DNA of 64,000 bases, taken from Hsuehochloa calcarea. Lineage: Eukaryota; Streptophyta; Magnoliopsida; Poales; Poaceae. The stretch is from assembly GCA_036346395.1 (NCBI GenBank), contig CM070601.1:16675763-16739762 (forward strand). Reading direction: 5' to 3'. A program made the translations under genes and the position numbers. The notes beneath the pieces were generated by a model, which made no database searches, was not told the DNA's origin, and worked only from the letters and a program-made list of their open reading frames with translations. Shown in pieces: positions 45,584 to 55,212 of the stretch; position 1 is the stretch's first letter; the number at the start of each line of letters is the position of its first letter.

Positions 45584-46020
45584 CTCCCTCCGTTCCCAAA
45601 TATTCTCTCTAATGACAAAATAATGTAATTTTAGACATCAACACAGTTCCGCAAAACACAAATTTGACCACTAATTTCTATTATAATAGATTTATAAAAT
45701 ATAACAAAGTTATACTTTTACGTAAGTTCTTTTTAGACAAATATATACGTACCATTTTCAGTGTTCAATCAAAATATTAAAAAATATATCGATAGGTAGT
45801 ACACACCATTGTAGTTTTTTAATTTTGTTCCCAAGTACATGTTAATCTACAATTTCAAGACAATTTTTGACCATTTCTTCCTTTGCATACCTCTCTCATT
45901 CATTATTCTCTAGGTCATTTACAACTATAGACTAGAGTAACATACCATCTAAGAATTTGTCTATTGGTATTAGTTATAGTGCGAAATCCTATAATGGTAT
46001 CCACTGAGGAACGAAAGGAG
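45584..46020. mobile_element. Stowaway-like Tc1/mariner element
   Basis: The 437-bp element begins CTCCCTCCGTTCCCAAATA and ends GGAACGAAAGGAG. TA sits on both sides (45582-45583 and 46021-46022). This is the canonical grass Stowaway terminus and target duplication. The interior is AT-rich and non-coding. Confidence 0.88.
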
Positions 46021-46094
46021 TACTGCCTTTGTTTGCCTGGCATCAACGATCGATGGAAGAGGCTGTGGATTCAAAACCACACTTAAATAGGAAC

Positions 46095-46245
46095 CGTACG
46101 TGCATAGCTTAGTTGGTAGATGGCGTCGTCGAACACCTGCTTATTCGGGTTTGAATCCTAGGATCCGGTCCGGGTGCCTACCTCTTCTTTATGTGAATGC
46201 CACGTGTCAGAGCTCTTGCCCAAAATTTCAATAAAAATAAAAGAA
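46095..46245 (+). mobile_element. tRNA-derived SINE
   Basis: An RNA polymerase III A box (TAGCTTAGTTGGTAGA, from 46105) and B box (GGGTTTGAATCC, about 46147-46158) have tRNA spacing. A unique region follows, then an A-rich tail (CAATAAAAATAAAAG). The A and B boxes are tRNA-like, but no acceptor stem closes, so this is a SINE and not a tRNA gene. Family and exact ends are not assigned. Confidence 0.7.
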
Positions 46246-46678
46246 CGACAATAACATCAAGAGAAACTCCAGCCTCACAAATAAGTGAATAATTAATGGG
46301 ACGTTAAACTTGTTTTTTCGAGGTTTAAACTAGTTGGCATATCATTTTCTTAAATCAAGTTCATATGGCATTTTTTTAGCGAAGGATTCATATGCCGTAT
46401 TTAGAGATAGAGAGCCATGCCGTGTGGCGGAACATTTAATATTTATATGTGTACCGGTTTTTTAATTGCTTGGTATAATTTATACTGATATTTAAGACAA
46501 CGCATCTAATCTATCATAAACTTAAGTATTTGCTTTGGAGGCAAACTGTTCGGTAACACTACAAACAGTACACTAGTCGAAAAAATAACATTGTATCATT
46601 TGGCCTCATATTTTCTAATTTATAGTTACCGAGAAAGTTTTCTAGGCCTATCCTGCAATTAGCACCGCCGGCAGTATT

Positions 46679-47052
46679 ATTGATCTTTTTTATTAATTAA
46701 TATTAATTAATTTTATTTTAAAGTTAACCTCCCTCGAACTTTATTTCTAATTCTGGCCTATTTGGTTACACCACCACCCGTGACGTGATAAAATAACATT
46801 GTCACGCTATAGAATAATTCCGGTAAAATAGCATTTTTTTGTCACGCCACTGGTGGTGGCGTGACCAAACAACACTGTCACACCACGAGTGGTTGCGTGG
46901 CAAAAGTTTATCCAGATACAGGCTAGTGTGACAGTGTTGTTTTATCACGCCACGGGTGGTGGTATGACTAAAGAGGTCAGAATTAAAAATAAAGTTCGCA
47001 TGGTTAACTTTAAAATAATTTTTTAATTTTTTTAATTAATAGTAAAAAATCT
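46679..47052. mobile_element. foldback-type inverted-repeat element
   Basis: The left arm (AT-rich start, TTTTAAAGTTAACC, CGAACTTTATTTCTAATTCT, ACCACCACCCGTG) is mirrored by the right arm over about 120 bp (reverse complement TTTTAAAGTTAACC, CGAACTTTATTTTTAATTCT, ACCACCACCCGTG). AGTATT occurs at both outer edges (46673-46678 and 47053-47058), a possible target duplication. The centre carries further CACGCCAC(T/G)GGTGGTGGCGTG hairpins. No coding capacity. Confidence 0.7.
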
Positions 47053-48458
47053 AGTATTTTGGAATGGATAGACCTTGGACCAGTACCATGCCTCGGAATT
47101 TATACAAGATTACACGGTCCCTCGCATTCATGTGAGCTCTTCCCTACTAAAGGGACACACCACGAACTCCGTGACCAGCGGTGTGAGAGCTAAACCCCAT
47201 TTGGGTTGCTTTAACACGTTTGTTCATGATTTGGAGGTTGGTTTGGGAGCATCGTATCAGGCAGGGTCTGTTCTTTCTGATCGGGCTGGACCATGCGCCA
47301 GATTGTTAGTTTGCACCCGTACTTCACTTGATATCTTGGACGTTTGGTACGTCGGTGTTAATGCTACGCCCTTCCACCGTCAATTGAAGACAGCTAGTCA
47401 TGTACTAGCAGTTGGGGCTAGTTTATCTTGCAGCGTCTGAATCCCAGTGGAGTTAACAAGAAATGCTGGTTTAAGTATTCACAAATGGAGCATTCAAATG
47501 ATGGTTTAAATAGCGGTTTGGGTTCGATCCTAGGTGAATGTGGTTCAGTGAGAAAACGTGTACCCGCGCTCGGCCAATCCCAGTGGAGTTAACAAGAAAT
47601 GATGGTTTAAGTATTCACAAATGGAGCATTCAAATGATGGTTTAAATAGCAGTTTGGGTTCGATCCTAGGTGAACGTGGTTCAGTGAGAAAACGTGTACC
47701 CGCGCTCGGTAAGACCGTGCTTCTCGTCCTCGGCCTCTACTGTTCCATGTGTGTACAAGTTCAACCTTGTAAAGCCAGCTACGACCTACCAAAAAGAGAT
47801 GCTGGTCCTCGAGAGCTAACCGATAGCGATATCAGGAGCTGGAATGTGATGGAGGCGCATTTGATTCATGCACCCAGAGTGAGGTTAACCAAGGTACTAA
47901 CATTGTCCCATGTTCCGTGCCTCCGTCGCAAGGACCATCTCGCCATACAGGGGATGTGCCCCCTGTATCGTAGCACATGTGTTATTACCGTGCCATTCCG
48001 TGTATCAACTCCTTTGGCCATAAACTTGACAAGACACGATGTGCCAAAGAGAACGTGGGCACGTGCTACACCAACGCTCGTTTGTCTGCCAAGCTAGCAA
48101 ATGCAGAGGCCGACTCTGCGTTGCCGGAGTACAATTATTTATCTGTCTACGCTGTGCAATTAGAAGGGGAGTTCATAGTATACCATCTGCTTATAGCATA
48201 CAGAAGGGGAAGTCACAGTATACCACCGTCCGCTTGGATGACTGTTGAGTATATATCCTTATTCTCGATGTAATTGATAATATAACCTTCACTTGTTAAT
48301 TTTGAGAGGCTGTTTAAAATCAGTTTGAACCCTGGTGTGAATGTAGCAGACAGTTTAGTGAATGGAGAGTGGGATTTTAACTCTAGTAGACAGTTTGGCA
48401 GAGAGGAGGAGGAACTATGGACTAATATGAAAACTACTTTAAATGGGGGTAGAGCTTA
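47053..48458. other. unresolved sequence with a 136-bp tandem duplication
   Basis: Open frames 47075-47440 and 47621-48097 (plus strand) have no recognisable domain. The duplication at 47441-47711 lies between them. A second small duplication (AGAAGGGGA(G/A)TCA(T/C)AGTATACCA, near 48162 and 48202) is present. The origin is unknown. Confidence 0.4.
47441..47711. repeat. 136-bp tandem duplication
   Basis: ATCCCAGTGGAGTTAACAAG at 47441 recurs at 47577, and the two copies differ at only a few positions, ending CCGCGCTCGG in both. This is a recent local duplication. Confidence 0.95.
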
Positions 48459-48852
48459 TCTTTACTACTATATAATTTTCAGTTTACCCCGCTCATCCCC
48501 GCACTCCCCTCCCCGTTTCCCCCTTCTCTCGCCCCTCCGCCTTCACCGCCCACTCCCCTCCCCGTTTCCCCCTTCTCTCACCCCCTCCGCCTTCTCTGTC
48601 TCCCATTTTCTCCGCTCGCAGCCTCTCGAACCGTCCCTTCCCTACCCCCAACTCTGCCGCCGCTCTATCCCTTCCCCCCAATCTGCGCCGCTCCCCACTC
48701 GTCGCCACCGGGCCGCCGCAACGCCCTCGCCTGCCGCCGACCCACCCTCGTCCTCGCCTCCCGACACCCCCGCCGACCACTGCTTGTGGCAACAAGGGAG
48801 CCCAGAACCACCACCATGATGCTGCTGAAGGAGCACGGGGGACAGCGATGAC

Positions 48853-48957
48853 ATGCCGGCGATGGTCGCGGAGGCGGTGCTGCCCTCTTCATCCTCCTCG
48901 GGATCGGCGATCTGGTCGCGCCGCTGCAACGAGATCACCTTCGACCGCCTCCACAAG
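48853..48957 (+). pseudogene. captured first-exon fragment, gene unidentified
   Basis: It follows a long pyrimidine-rich 5'-UTR-like stretch (48485-48830). The frame reads MPAMVAEAVLPSSSSSGSAI then WSRRCNEITFDRLHK and stops at a clear splice donor (AAG|GTACCA). It looks like the start of a real plant gene, but I cannot name the protein with confidence. Confidence 0.5.
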
Positions 48958-49210
48958 GTACCACCGCCGCCCAGCCCCGTCCCTCTTGAACTTGATCCAA
49001 TCTGGGCTCTCACCCAACAACCCAGGCCGGGGTTGGTGAAACTTACCCGAGCTTCATTATGTGGATCTGAGACGACATCCTGGTGCTGGTTGGCTTGCCC
49101 CAATCCGGCTATTTCCGCGCTTCGCATCGCCTAGGTTGCGCTACCATCTGTAGTGCTTCTCGAGTGCTACTCCGATTCCGATGGGTCGATTTGATTGGTC
49201 TTCTCTCTTG

Positions 49211-49294
49211 TAGAATTACATTATGAGCGCTCAAGTGGTCGGGCTGGACTTGTAGAATTACATTATGAGCGCTCAAATGGTCGGGCTGGATTGG
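49211..49294. repeat. 42-bp tandem duplication in the Helitron
   Basis: TAGAATTACATTATGAGCGC at 49211 repeats at 49253 with the following TCAA(G/A)TGGTCGGGCTGGA. Two copies, nearly identical. Confidence 0.9.
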
Positions 49295-50142
49295 ATTTTT
49301 CTTCTGACCTCTCAGCTGCATGAGCTCCGCCTTCGCATAATGATGCTATAAATATTGGGTGGGTGGAGCAGCTAAGGGTTAGATAGATTCGAGGTGGAAA
49401 TGTGTGGGGCATGAGTGAGCTACCCAAAGTATCCAGTTGATTTATTTGTCTTGTTCGAACAATTGGATATGTTGGATTTGGGCGGTTGCTAATATCGCTG
49501 CGCTAACTGACCGTAGTGATGGGAGCAATCTGAATTATAAAGAGTAATTATTGGAGCTTGGTTACGGCAATAGGGGATCATTACTACATGTTGTCTTAGC
49601 CATTACGATTCTATAGGGCCATCTCGGTGTTTGACTGGCCCAAGTGGTTTGTGTGTCACCACTATCCAGTGCATTTTAGGTTAGTCGCATAACTTCCGGT
49701 TTGATGTAGACGATACGGTTGTGCTCAGCATTCTTTTTTTTTTTTGGACCGCTTTCTTCATTGGTTAGGTGGCTGAAATGTTTTTGATTCTATGTTGGCA
49801 TTGCCAAATTGTAGCTCACAAGTTTTGATCTGAGGTAGGAACAGGAAGGTGTGTAACTGTTCATACCATGCAGAATTCTCTTGTCATGAGTTCTAGCCAC
49901 ATGTTTTGTTTCTGTCAACTGAGCCGAGTTCAGTTGAACTAACATGCATAGGGCCTAATTATGGCTGGTTATCTCCCCAAATTCAGTTTGAAATGAAAAT
50001 TTCACACATTGGTCTGTTATGCTGCCTTGAATTAAGACTCAGTGTAATACGGCTCTATGATGATCGATGAGCACTACTGACACAGTGTTTATATTGGTGG
50101 CATGCCTTATTTGGATGTTGATCTAACTTACATCTTGTGCAG

Positions 50143-50624
50143 GCATACAGTTGCTACATGGATACTCTAAGCATAGAGCCTACTTCTGCGAATGCATGGT
50201 GTAATATTGCTGGACTTCTCATGCAATGGGGAGATTTCAATAAGGCAGTTCTCTACTATAAGGTGTGATATGCATTGACTTGACATTGCTTTCCATTGTA
50301 GATGCTCTACTGCTGGATGCATAGCTTGTCTTTAGAGCCTACATATTGTGGTTTGACATAAGCAGAACTCATAACTACACCAAGGAAAATTCGTAATTAA
50401 TTTATTATACCAGGGTTTCTTCACCATGTAGACTCTTGTATTCTAGCATACTTCGGTTTTTCCTAATGCTCTTTTATGGTATACCTTCTACCTTCTGGTA
50501 TACTTTGGAGGAATTATCAATGCCACAATAGTCTAATTCTTTAATATTTTGTACATCATCGGAAGCAATCAAACACAAGTCGAAATTTTATGATGCACAC
50601 CTGAACTTGGGCAATCTTTACAAG
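50143..50624 (+). pseudogene. captured O-GlcNAc transferase (SECRET AGENT-like) TPR exons
   Basis: Exon 50143-50262 has acceptor GCAG and donor GTGTGA. It encodes AYSCYMDTLSIEPTSANAWC then NIAGLLMQWGDFNKAVLYYK. Exon 50562-50624 encodes EAIKHKSKFYDAHLNLGNLY plus K before GTATTT. Joined, they match a TPR and the start of the next in plant SEC (family pattern AYSCYLEAxRIQPxFAxAWS, ..YYKEAVKLKPxFxDAYLNLG). SEC adds O-GlcNAc to nuclear and cytosolic proteins. The acceptor before the second exon reads CG instead of AG, so splicing is probably lost. Only two TPR-region exons remain and there is no catalytic domain. Confidence 0.75.
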
Positions 50625-50666
50625 GTATTTTCATTTTATCATAAATTTTGGTTTCATTTTATCATA

Positions 50667-50784
50667 AGTCCCTGTTTGTGAAGGCTGAGCTTCTCTGAGA
50701 AGCTGGAGAGGGGCTTTGGCTTTGTCACGAGAAATGGGGCCTAAGCTTCTCTGATAGTCCTGAGAAGACTCCCCAAACAGTGCC
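50667..50784. mobile_element. small MITE candidate in the Helitron
   Basis: Ends CCCTGTTTGTGAAGG and CCCCAAACAGTGCC are roughly inverted, with GAAGCTTCTCTGAGAAGC-type palindromes inside. This resembles the common grass GGC(A/C)CTGTTTGG MITEs. No clear target duplication was found. Confidence 0.4.
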
Positions 50785-51318
50785 TAGAATTTAAGCTGCT
50801 CATGTCTAAAGAAAAGGTTAAACTCGTTTTAACTACCTACTTGCACCTTATGCCAACAAAGGTATAAATAATTAGTTTGCACTGGTGCAAAATATTTTTG
50901 AGCAAAGTTAGCAACAAGGAAAATCTCTGAAAGAACTTTTAAGTTGACCTTGGACAAATATCATCATATGTTAGTTTTTGAACCAATAATTGTCAGAATA
51001 TTTTTATTCAAATCTAATGTAGTTTAATCTCAAAATATTGTTCATGTCAAGAATTTTATTCTATTGATCTTTACATTTTATCTTGGAGGTTTCTAGGTTA
51101 GTCTGCATATCATATATGGTACATTATCTGAGATTACATGTAGCCTTCTTGTATCGATCGTACATCGTACCGCTTCATATCCTATTATTGCTTATGTGTT
51201 ATATAATGCTGATTATTGCAAAATTGTTATTTTCTATCATTTTAGTAGCTATACAAACACCATAATTATTCAACAACCACCATAATTATGCCTATCATTT
51301 TTGTAGCTATACAAAATA

Positions 51319-51414
51319 ATGAAAGAGCACAAGAATCCAAAGGTTCTTTGTGAGGGTATTCTTTGGATGGTAGGAGCTGCAGAAGACTTCGGGATCTCCA
51401 ATTTAAAGCTAAAG
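51319..51414 (+). pseudogene. captured MOR1/XMAP215 (TOG protein) exon
   Basis: The frame reads MKEHKNPKVLCEGILWMVGA then AEDFGISNLKLK, ending at a splice donor (AAG|GTGCAC). It matches a TOG-domain segment of plant MOR1/GEM1 (family KIMKEHKNPKVLSEGxLWMV, ..DFGVSxLKLK). MOR1 is a microtubule polymerase. Only this exon is present, next to exons of an unrelated gene, which shows capture rather than a real gene. Confidence 0.75.
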
Positions 51415-51655
51415 GTGCACTTTGCTTTGTATGTTTTCATTATACTTATAAAGTCACTGCACTCTTGTTCTTAGTCTTCTTTATCGACCGACAATGACTA
51501 GAAATGGGTAGCGTGTTGGGGAGGAAAGTCGGCATTAACATCAACTTCCAAAGATAAACAATCTATGAGCTCAAAGAACAATCTATGTAGTTTAATATAA
51601 CATACGTGTCACTCTCTTTTGTGGTTTTGTTGCAACGCATGGGCACCCTACTAGT

Positions 51656-52650
51656 AAATAATAGAGATAAGATGGTGTGGTGTTTGGAGAACCCTGGAAC
51701 ATTTTAGGTGAAATCTTTGTATAGACATTAGTTCTTTGGGGGATCATCCTTAAGAGAAATCGGAAGTTGTGGAAAAATAAAATTCCTCTAAAGGTGAAAA
51801 TCCTTCTTTGGCTTTCCTTCCGAGATAGGCTCCAAACAGCAACTCAGCTCAAATTAAGAAATTGAAAGGGGGAAGGAAAATTGCATTTTGTGTGGGGTGA
51901 AAGAAGATATTGATCACATCCTCTTTAATTGTGTTTTATACAATTTTGCTTGGGTTGGTGTCAAAGAGTTCTTGACGTGGGAGAGAGTCCCAGTTTCTCT
52001 TGATGATTTCCATCATAATTGGTTAGATACTAGGGGTGCTAACAATTACCACGTCTGCTTATTTAGTTTTGCAGCTTTGGTGTGGACGCTTTGAAAAGTC
52101 AGGAATAGAATGGTGATCGATAAGGCTTTTCCTAAGCAACCGATTGAAGCTTTATTCAAATATGTATATTTTTTTTCAAAAGTGGCGAATACTTATAAGA
52201 GAAGATGAGCGAGGGGAGTTGGACAAGGTGATTCACTTGGCCGAAGATTGATTGAAAGGCTTCTTTGTAATGCATGCAGTTTAAATCTTGTTTTAGCTGG
52301 CCTGGACTTGGGGTTTTATGTTAGTTGTTGTGGGGATAGTGTCTTTGCTTTAGGCTAGTTCACTTGTTGTTACCTGTAATCTTATTTTGTGTTACTTGTC
52401 CTAGCGGGTTCTATTCAAAGGGATGATCGAACTAAGTTGGAGTGTTTCATGGAGGCTGTGGACGAGTGGACTACTCGATTTCGCAATCTGGATAATCCTA
52501 AATGTTTATCTGTTACTTCCTAGTGTCTTTTGATGTGGTGGTGTTTGGTTCCTACATTGTAAGCTGGTGATCCCATTTATGTTGTTTTATTTTTTCGTTG
52601 TAAGAACTTTTATTTGCTTTCAATAAAAGCGGGGTTTCCCCCTTATAAAA
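51656..52650 (+). mobile_element. 5'-truncated LINE (non-LTR retrotransposon) 3' end
   Basis: The tail of the RT-linked C-terminal region is present: KLWKNKIPLKVKILLWLSFR, then a zf-RVT-type zinc-binding segment CILCGVKEDIDHILFNC (about 51879-51930) and WVGVKEFL. A long 3' UTR ends in CAATAAAAGCGGGGTTTCCC and a short A-rich tail (ATAAAAAAAT, about 52645). Stops occur before the zinc-binding segment. It begins directly next to the Helitron 3' end. No catalytic RT domain is present. Confidence 0.8.
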
Positions 52651-52895
52651 AAATATACCCTCCACTTAAATGGATTCTTGATAGAATACCCCATTTGAAA
52701 TATTTTATTAATATCTACGATTTTTTCCGTTTCGGCTACGTGAAATTACTTGGTTTCCCTTGAGACTCCCTCTACCTCTCTCTGTCGTTGCTCCCGCCGC
52801 TGAGCACGGGGAGGAGGAAGATGAGGGGGAGCAGCGGGGAGAGCGGGAGGGCAAGCAAGGACCAGCGACGACAGAGGGAGAGGGGAGGGTGATTC

Positions 52896-53184
52896 TGACA
52901 TTGTGAGGATCTTAAATGGGTTGATCAAGATGCTCACGGAGGAGATAGAGGTGCAGCGGGTAGAGCAGGAGGCTGCCACGGTGGCGAGTGAGGAGGAGGG
53001 TGATTCCGGTGGTGGGTGGAGCTTCGGTGGGCTGATCAAGACGCTTGTGGAGGAGATGGAGAGGCATCGGGATGAGAAGGAAGCCACGGCTCTCCCCGAC
53101 GCACTTGAGGACCTTGGCGGCGCTGCTGCCATCCTCCTATCCCACGCCAACGAGACCCTCCGATTCGTCGACGCTGACAGCGAT
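52896..53184 (+). pseudogene. gene fragment in Pack-MULE candidate, possibly BSD-domain protein-like
   Basis: The open frame contains an imperfect internal duplication (NGLIKMLTEEIEVQRVEQEA and GGLIKTLVEEMERHRDEKEA) and the phrase GGGWSFGGLIKTL. This phrase resembles the start of plant BSD-domain proteins, but the match is short. The frame ends at the hAT insertion. Strongly acidic and probably helical. Confidence 0.3.
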
Positions 53185-53601
53185 TAGGGTTGTTCACTTT
53201 TCCACCAAGTCGAATAAATTGAACCGTACCGGTCAACTTGGTTTGCCAGTATTCGGTTTTGTTTTCAGAAATATGGTTTTTTAGAATTCGGTTTTTTCGG
53301 TAAAATCGGCTCATCAGGCACCGGGCATTGGCCCTTCATTGGGCGATGTGGGCTAGTGGGTCTTTGGATTGTTGGGCACTAGTTTGAGGCCGAGTCCAAC
53401 AGCAAGTGCAGCTGGGCGCAGCACGATAGTAGGCACTGTTGACTATGTGAGTGGTGCTGGCGTGCTGTGGTATGTGCTAATGTGCATGCTACCGATACCG
53501 TACCAAATAAATTGGGATTTACCAATACTAAACTGTATTTTAAAAATACAGTATTTACCGTATGTACCGTACTTACCAAAAATGTCGAACGAACACCCCT
53601 A
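53185..53601. mobile_element. hAT element inserted into the Pack-MULE candidate
   Basis: The 417-bp element has ends TAGGGTTGTTC.. and ..GAACACCCCTA. It is flanked by ACAGCGAT (53177-53184) and ACAGCAAT (53602-53609), an 8-bp duplication with one change. TAGGGGTGTTCG-type ends are common for hAT MITEs in plants. Non-coding. Confidence 0.8.
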
Positions 53602-53609
53602 ACAGCAAT

Positions 53610-53850
53610 GACTCCTCCCGTCCATCTAACACTACCTTTGGCCCCTCCTAGCACGCGTTCCTGCAGGGACGCCATGTCGTCCATGAGCTCGCACACTGAC
53701 TTCCTCACTGATGACGAGGACGACAACAACGAGATGGTGTCAAGCGGCGACGACGGAAAAGAGGAGGACGCGAAGGAGTCGGTGGCATGGGTGGAGCCTG
53801 GTGTCCTCATCACTGTCGTCTCATTGTTGGTGGATCAGGTTCCAGATGGC
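53610..53850 (+). pseudogene. BREVIS RADIX-like gene fragment
   Basis: The plus-strand frame reads SCRDAMSSMSSHTDFLTDDE.. and then ESVAWVEPGVLITVVSLL. The last part matches the beginning of the BRX domain (family EWVAQVEPGVLITFVSLPxGG). After it the similarity is lost and the sequence runs into the right inverted repeat. BRX proteins act at the plasma membrane and in auxin-related root growth. Only about 20 residues of domain are present, so this is a fragment. Confidence 0.45.
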
Positions 53851-53937
53851 CATGACGGCGCTCGCGCCGGCGAGGAGAGGGAGAGAGAGAAAGGAGGGGT
53901 AACTTGGTAATTTCGTGTGGACGAAACGAAAAAAATG

Positions 53938-54454
53938 AGTTTTTGGCTTAAATAGCACTGCTTGTAAGTAAATAGCAAATATAGCCCCTTTCGAAATCAA
54001 AGCTAAAAATGACACCACGGACTCGCTGGCAGGTGACATGTGTCCTCATACGCACCACGGGTGCTCAGACCCCCTCATCCCTTCTTCTGGAAAGGGCACT
54101 TCCGATACGTATCCTTGTCCCCTCTCCTAGAGAGGGGATTTTCCTCATCCGCGCTCTTGGGGAGGGGACTTCCCCATACTGCTAATTAATTACAATTAAA
54201 TAGATTATGACTAAATAATTAAGACTAACTAATCATGACTAATTAATTATGACTAACTAACTACGACTAATTAATTATGACTAATTAGTTATGACTAAAT
54301 AATTATGACTAAATTGATTAGGACTAATTAATTAGGACTAAATTAATTTTGACTAAATAATTACAACTAAATAACTACGACTAATTAATTACACGTGTTA
54401 ATTAATTGACCATCACTGTGTGATTATTTAGTCGTGCCGTTTAAGCCAAAAACT
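53938..54454. mobile_element. terminal-inverted-repeat element, family unknown
   Basis: AGTTTTTGGCTTAAATAGCAC at the left is mirrored by GTGCCGTTTAAGCCAAAAACT at the right, about 15 exact bases plus a near match. The interior has GGGGACTT/AAGTCCCC-like palindromic blocks and an AT-rich repeat. The element abuts the Pack-MULE candidate. No target duplication was identified. Confidence 0.5.
54185..54395. repeat. AT-rich minisatellite (TAATTATGACTAA type)
   Basis: A run of degenerate 13-15-base units (ACTAATTAATTATG, ACTAAATAATTACG and variants) repeats about 14 times. Confidence 0.85.
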
Positions 54455-54726
54455 GTGAAAAAACAGTGTCCATTATAAAATATTGTAAACGGGGTGTTTA
54501 ATCAAGAATTCATTTAATTGGATGATATATTATCAATTGCATTAAAAATGAGGACATAGGCTGGAAAACCATCTAGCAAGGGGGGGGGGTGTTATCAATT
54601 CCCTCAGCTAGAAGTAAAAATTTTATATGATTCAGGAGTTCTAGCAACGATGCGGCTTATTATCGTGCTAATAGTGATAAAAACAAAAGTGAAAAATAAT
54701 AAATTTACCGTCAAATAAATTGAATC

Positions 54727-54996
54727 TTAGAGCTTGTTTGGATAGGCGTGGATTAGGCCTTATTGGTTTAACCTGGTTAGATGCGCAGACTCGTTTTAAG
54801 GCTTTATCTTGCCGGTACGGACCATTTTGCGCCTGTTGTTTTCTTACTTGTAAGTTGTACCAACTATATATTACAAATTTGAAATGGCTGAGTACCCGAT
54901 AGCCATCACACGTGATACCAAACTCTTGATACAATCTACTATCAATATATCTTAACTCATCCATCACAATTAACAAATCCAATCAAACATCCTCAC
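54727..54996. mobile_element. possible MITE upstream of the coiled-coil gene
   Basis: GAGCTTGTTTGGATAGG near 54730 and AATCCAATCAAACATCCTC near 54977 are roughly inverted, as in grass Tourist/PIF-type MITEs. No duplication could be confirmed. It would sit within 100 bp of the gene's TATA box. Confidence 0.35.
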
Positions 54997-55017
54997 TTTT
55001 AAACTCTAACCACCTCC

Positions 55018-55027
55018 TTATATATAG
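55018..55027 (+). promoter_or_regulatory. TATA box of the coiled-coil gene
   Basis: TTATATATAG lies about 390 bp before the first plausible ATG, in an AC-rich promoter-like stretch. It is followed by a 5'-UTR-like region with a TTTCAC microsatellite. Confidence 0.6.
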
Positions 55028-55167
55028 TTCTTTCAACAAAGCCATAGAACCAGCTCAAACCATTCCATCCTGCCCAAAAAAATGCACTCTCACAAACCAC
55101 AAGCTCAACACAAATAAATCCACACAAAACCAAAAGAACAATAAAAAAAACCAAATAATTCCGTGTC

Positions 55168-55171
55168 CATT

Positions 55172-55202
<31 letters not shown>

Positions 55203-55212
55203 CCCTTTCCCA
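55168..55212. repeat. (TTTCAC)n microsatellite in the 5' UTR
   Basis: CATTTCACTTTCACTTTCAC continues for about six units and then decays to CTTTCCCTTTCCC. Pyrimidine-rich 5'-UTR tracts are common in plant genes. Confidence 0.9.

Larger units (their letters stand above)
48459..51654 (+). mobile_element. Helitron with captured gene fragments
   Basis: The 5' end is TCTTTACTACTATATAAT preceded by A. The 3' end is TTGCAACGCATGGGCAC followed by CCTACTAG and then T. A TC start, CTRR (CTAG) end, a TTGCAA palindrome just inside the 3' end and insertion between A and T are the defining Helitron features, and the 3' end closely resembles known grass Helitrons. Inside, in one orientation, are an unidentified GC-rich first exon, two exons of an O-GlcNAc transferase TPR region, and one exon of a MOR1/XMAP215 gene. 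No Rep/helicase is encoded, so it is non-autonomous. Confidence 0.85.
52719..53936 (+). mobile_element. candidate Pack-MULE with gene fragments
   Basis: The left end GATTTTTTCCGTTTCGGC.. and the reverse complement of the right end CATTTTTTTCGTTTCGTC.. match over about 45 bp (then ..GAAATTAC.. in both), a long terminal inverted repeat of Mutator type. The interior is GC-rich, coding-like and unlike the flanks. A 417-bp hAT element lies inside. No 9-bp target duplication could be confirmed, because another element adjoins the right end. No transposase is present. Confidence 0.5.

Noticed and set aside
46105..46160. tRNA gene
   Set aside because: Only the A and B boxes match. No acceptor stem or anticodon arm closes, and a SINE body and A-rich tail follow.
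47621..48097. 158-codon plus-strand frame as a gene
   Set aside because: No recognisable domain, it overlaps a tandem duplication, and no splice structure is apparent. It is left as unresolved.
48325..48819. 164-codon plus-strand frame as a gene
   Set aside because: It crosses the Helitron 5' end, and its C-terminal half is a CCCTCC-type low-complexity UTR stretch.
48853..51414. a single functional gene spanning the three exon groups
   Set aside because: The exons come from unrelated families (TPR glycosyltransferase and TOG protein), one acceptor site is lost, and Helitron ends enclose them.
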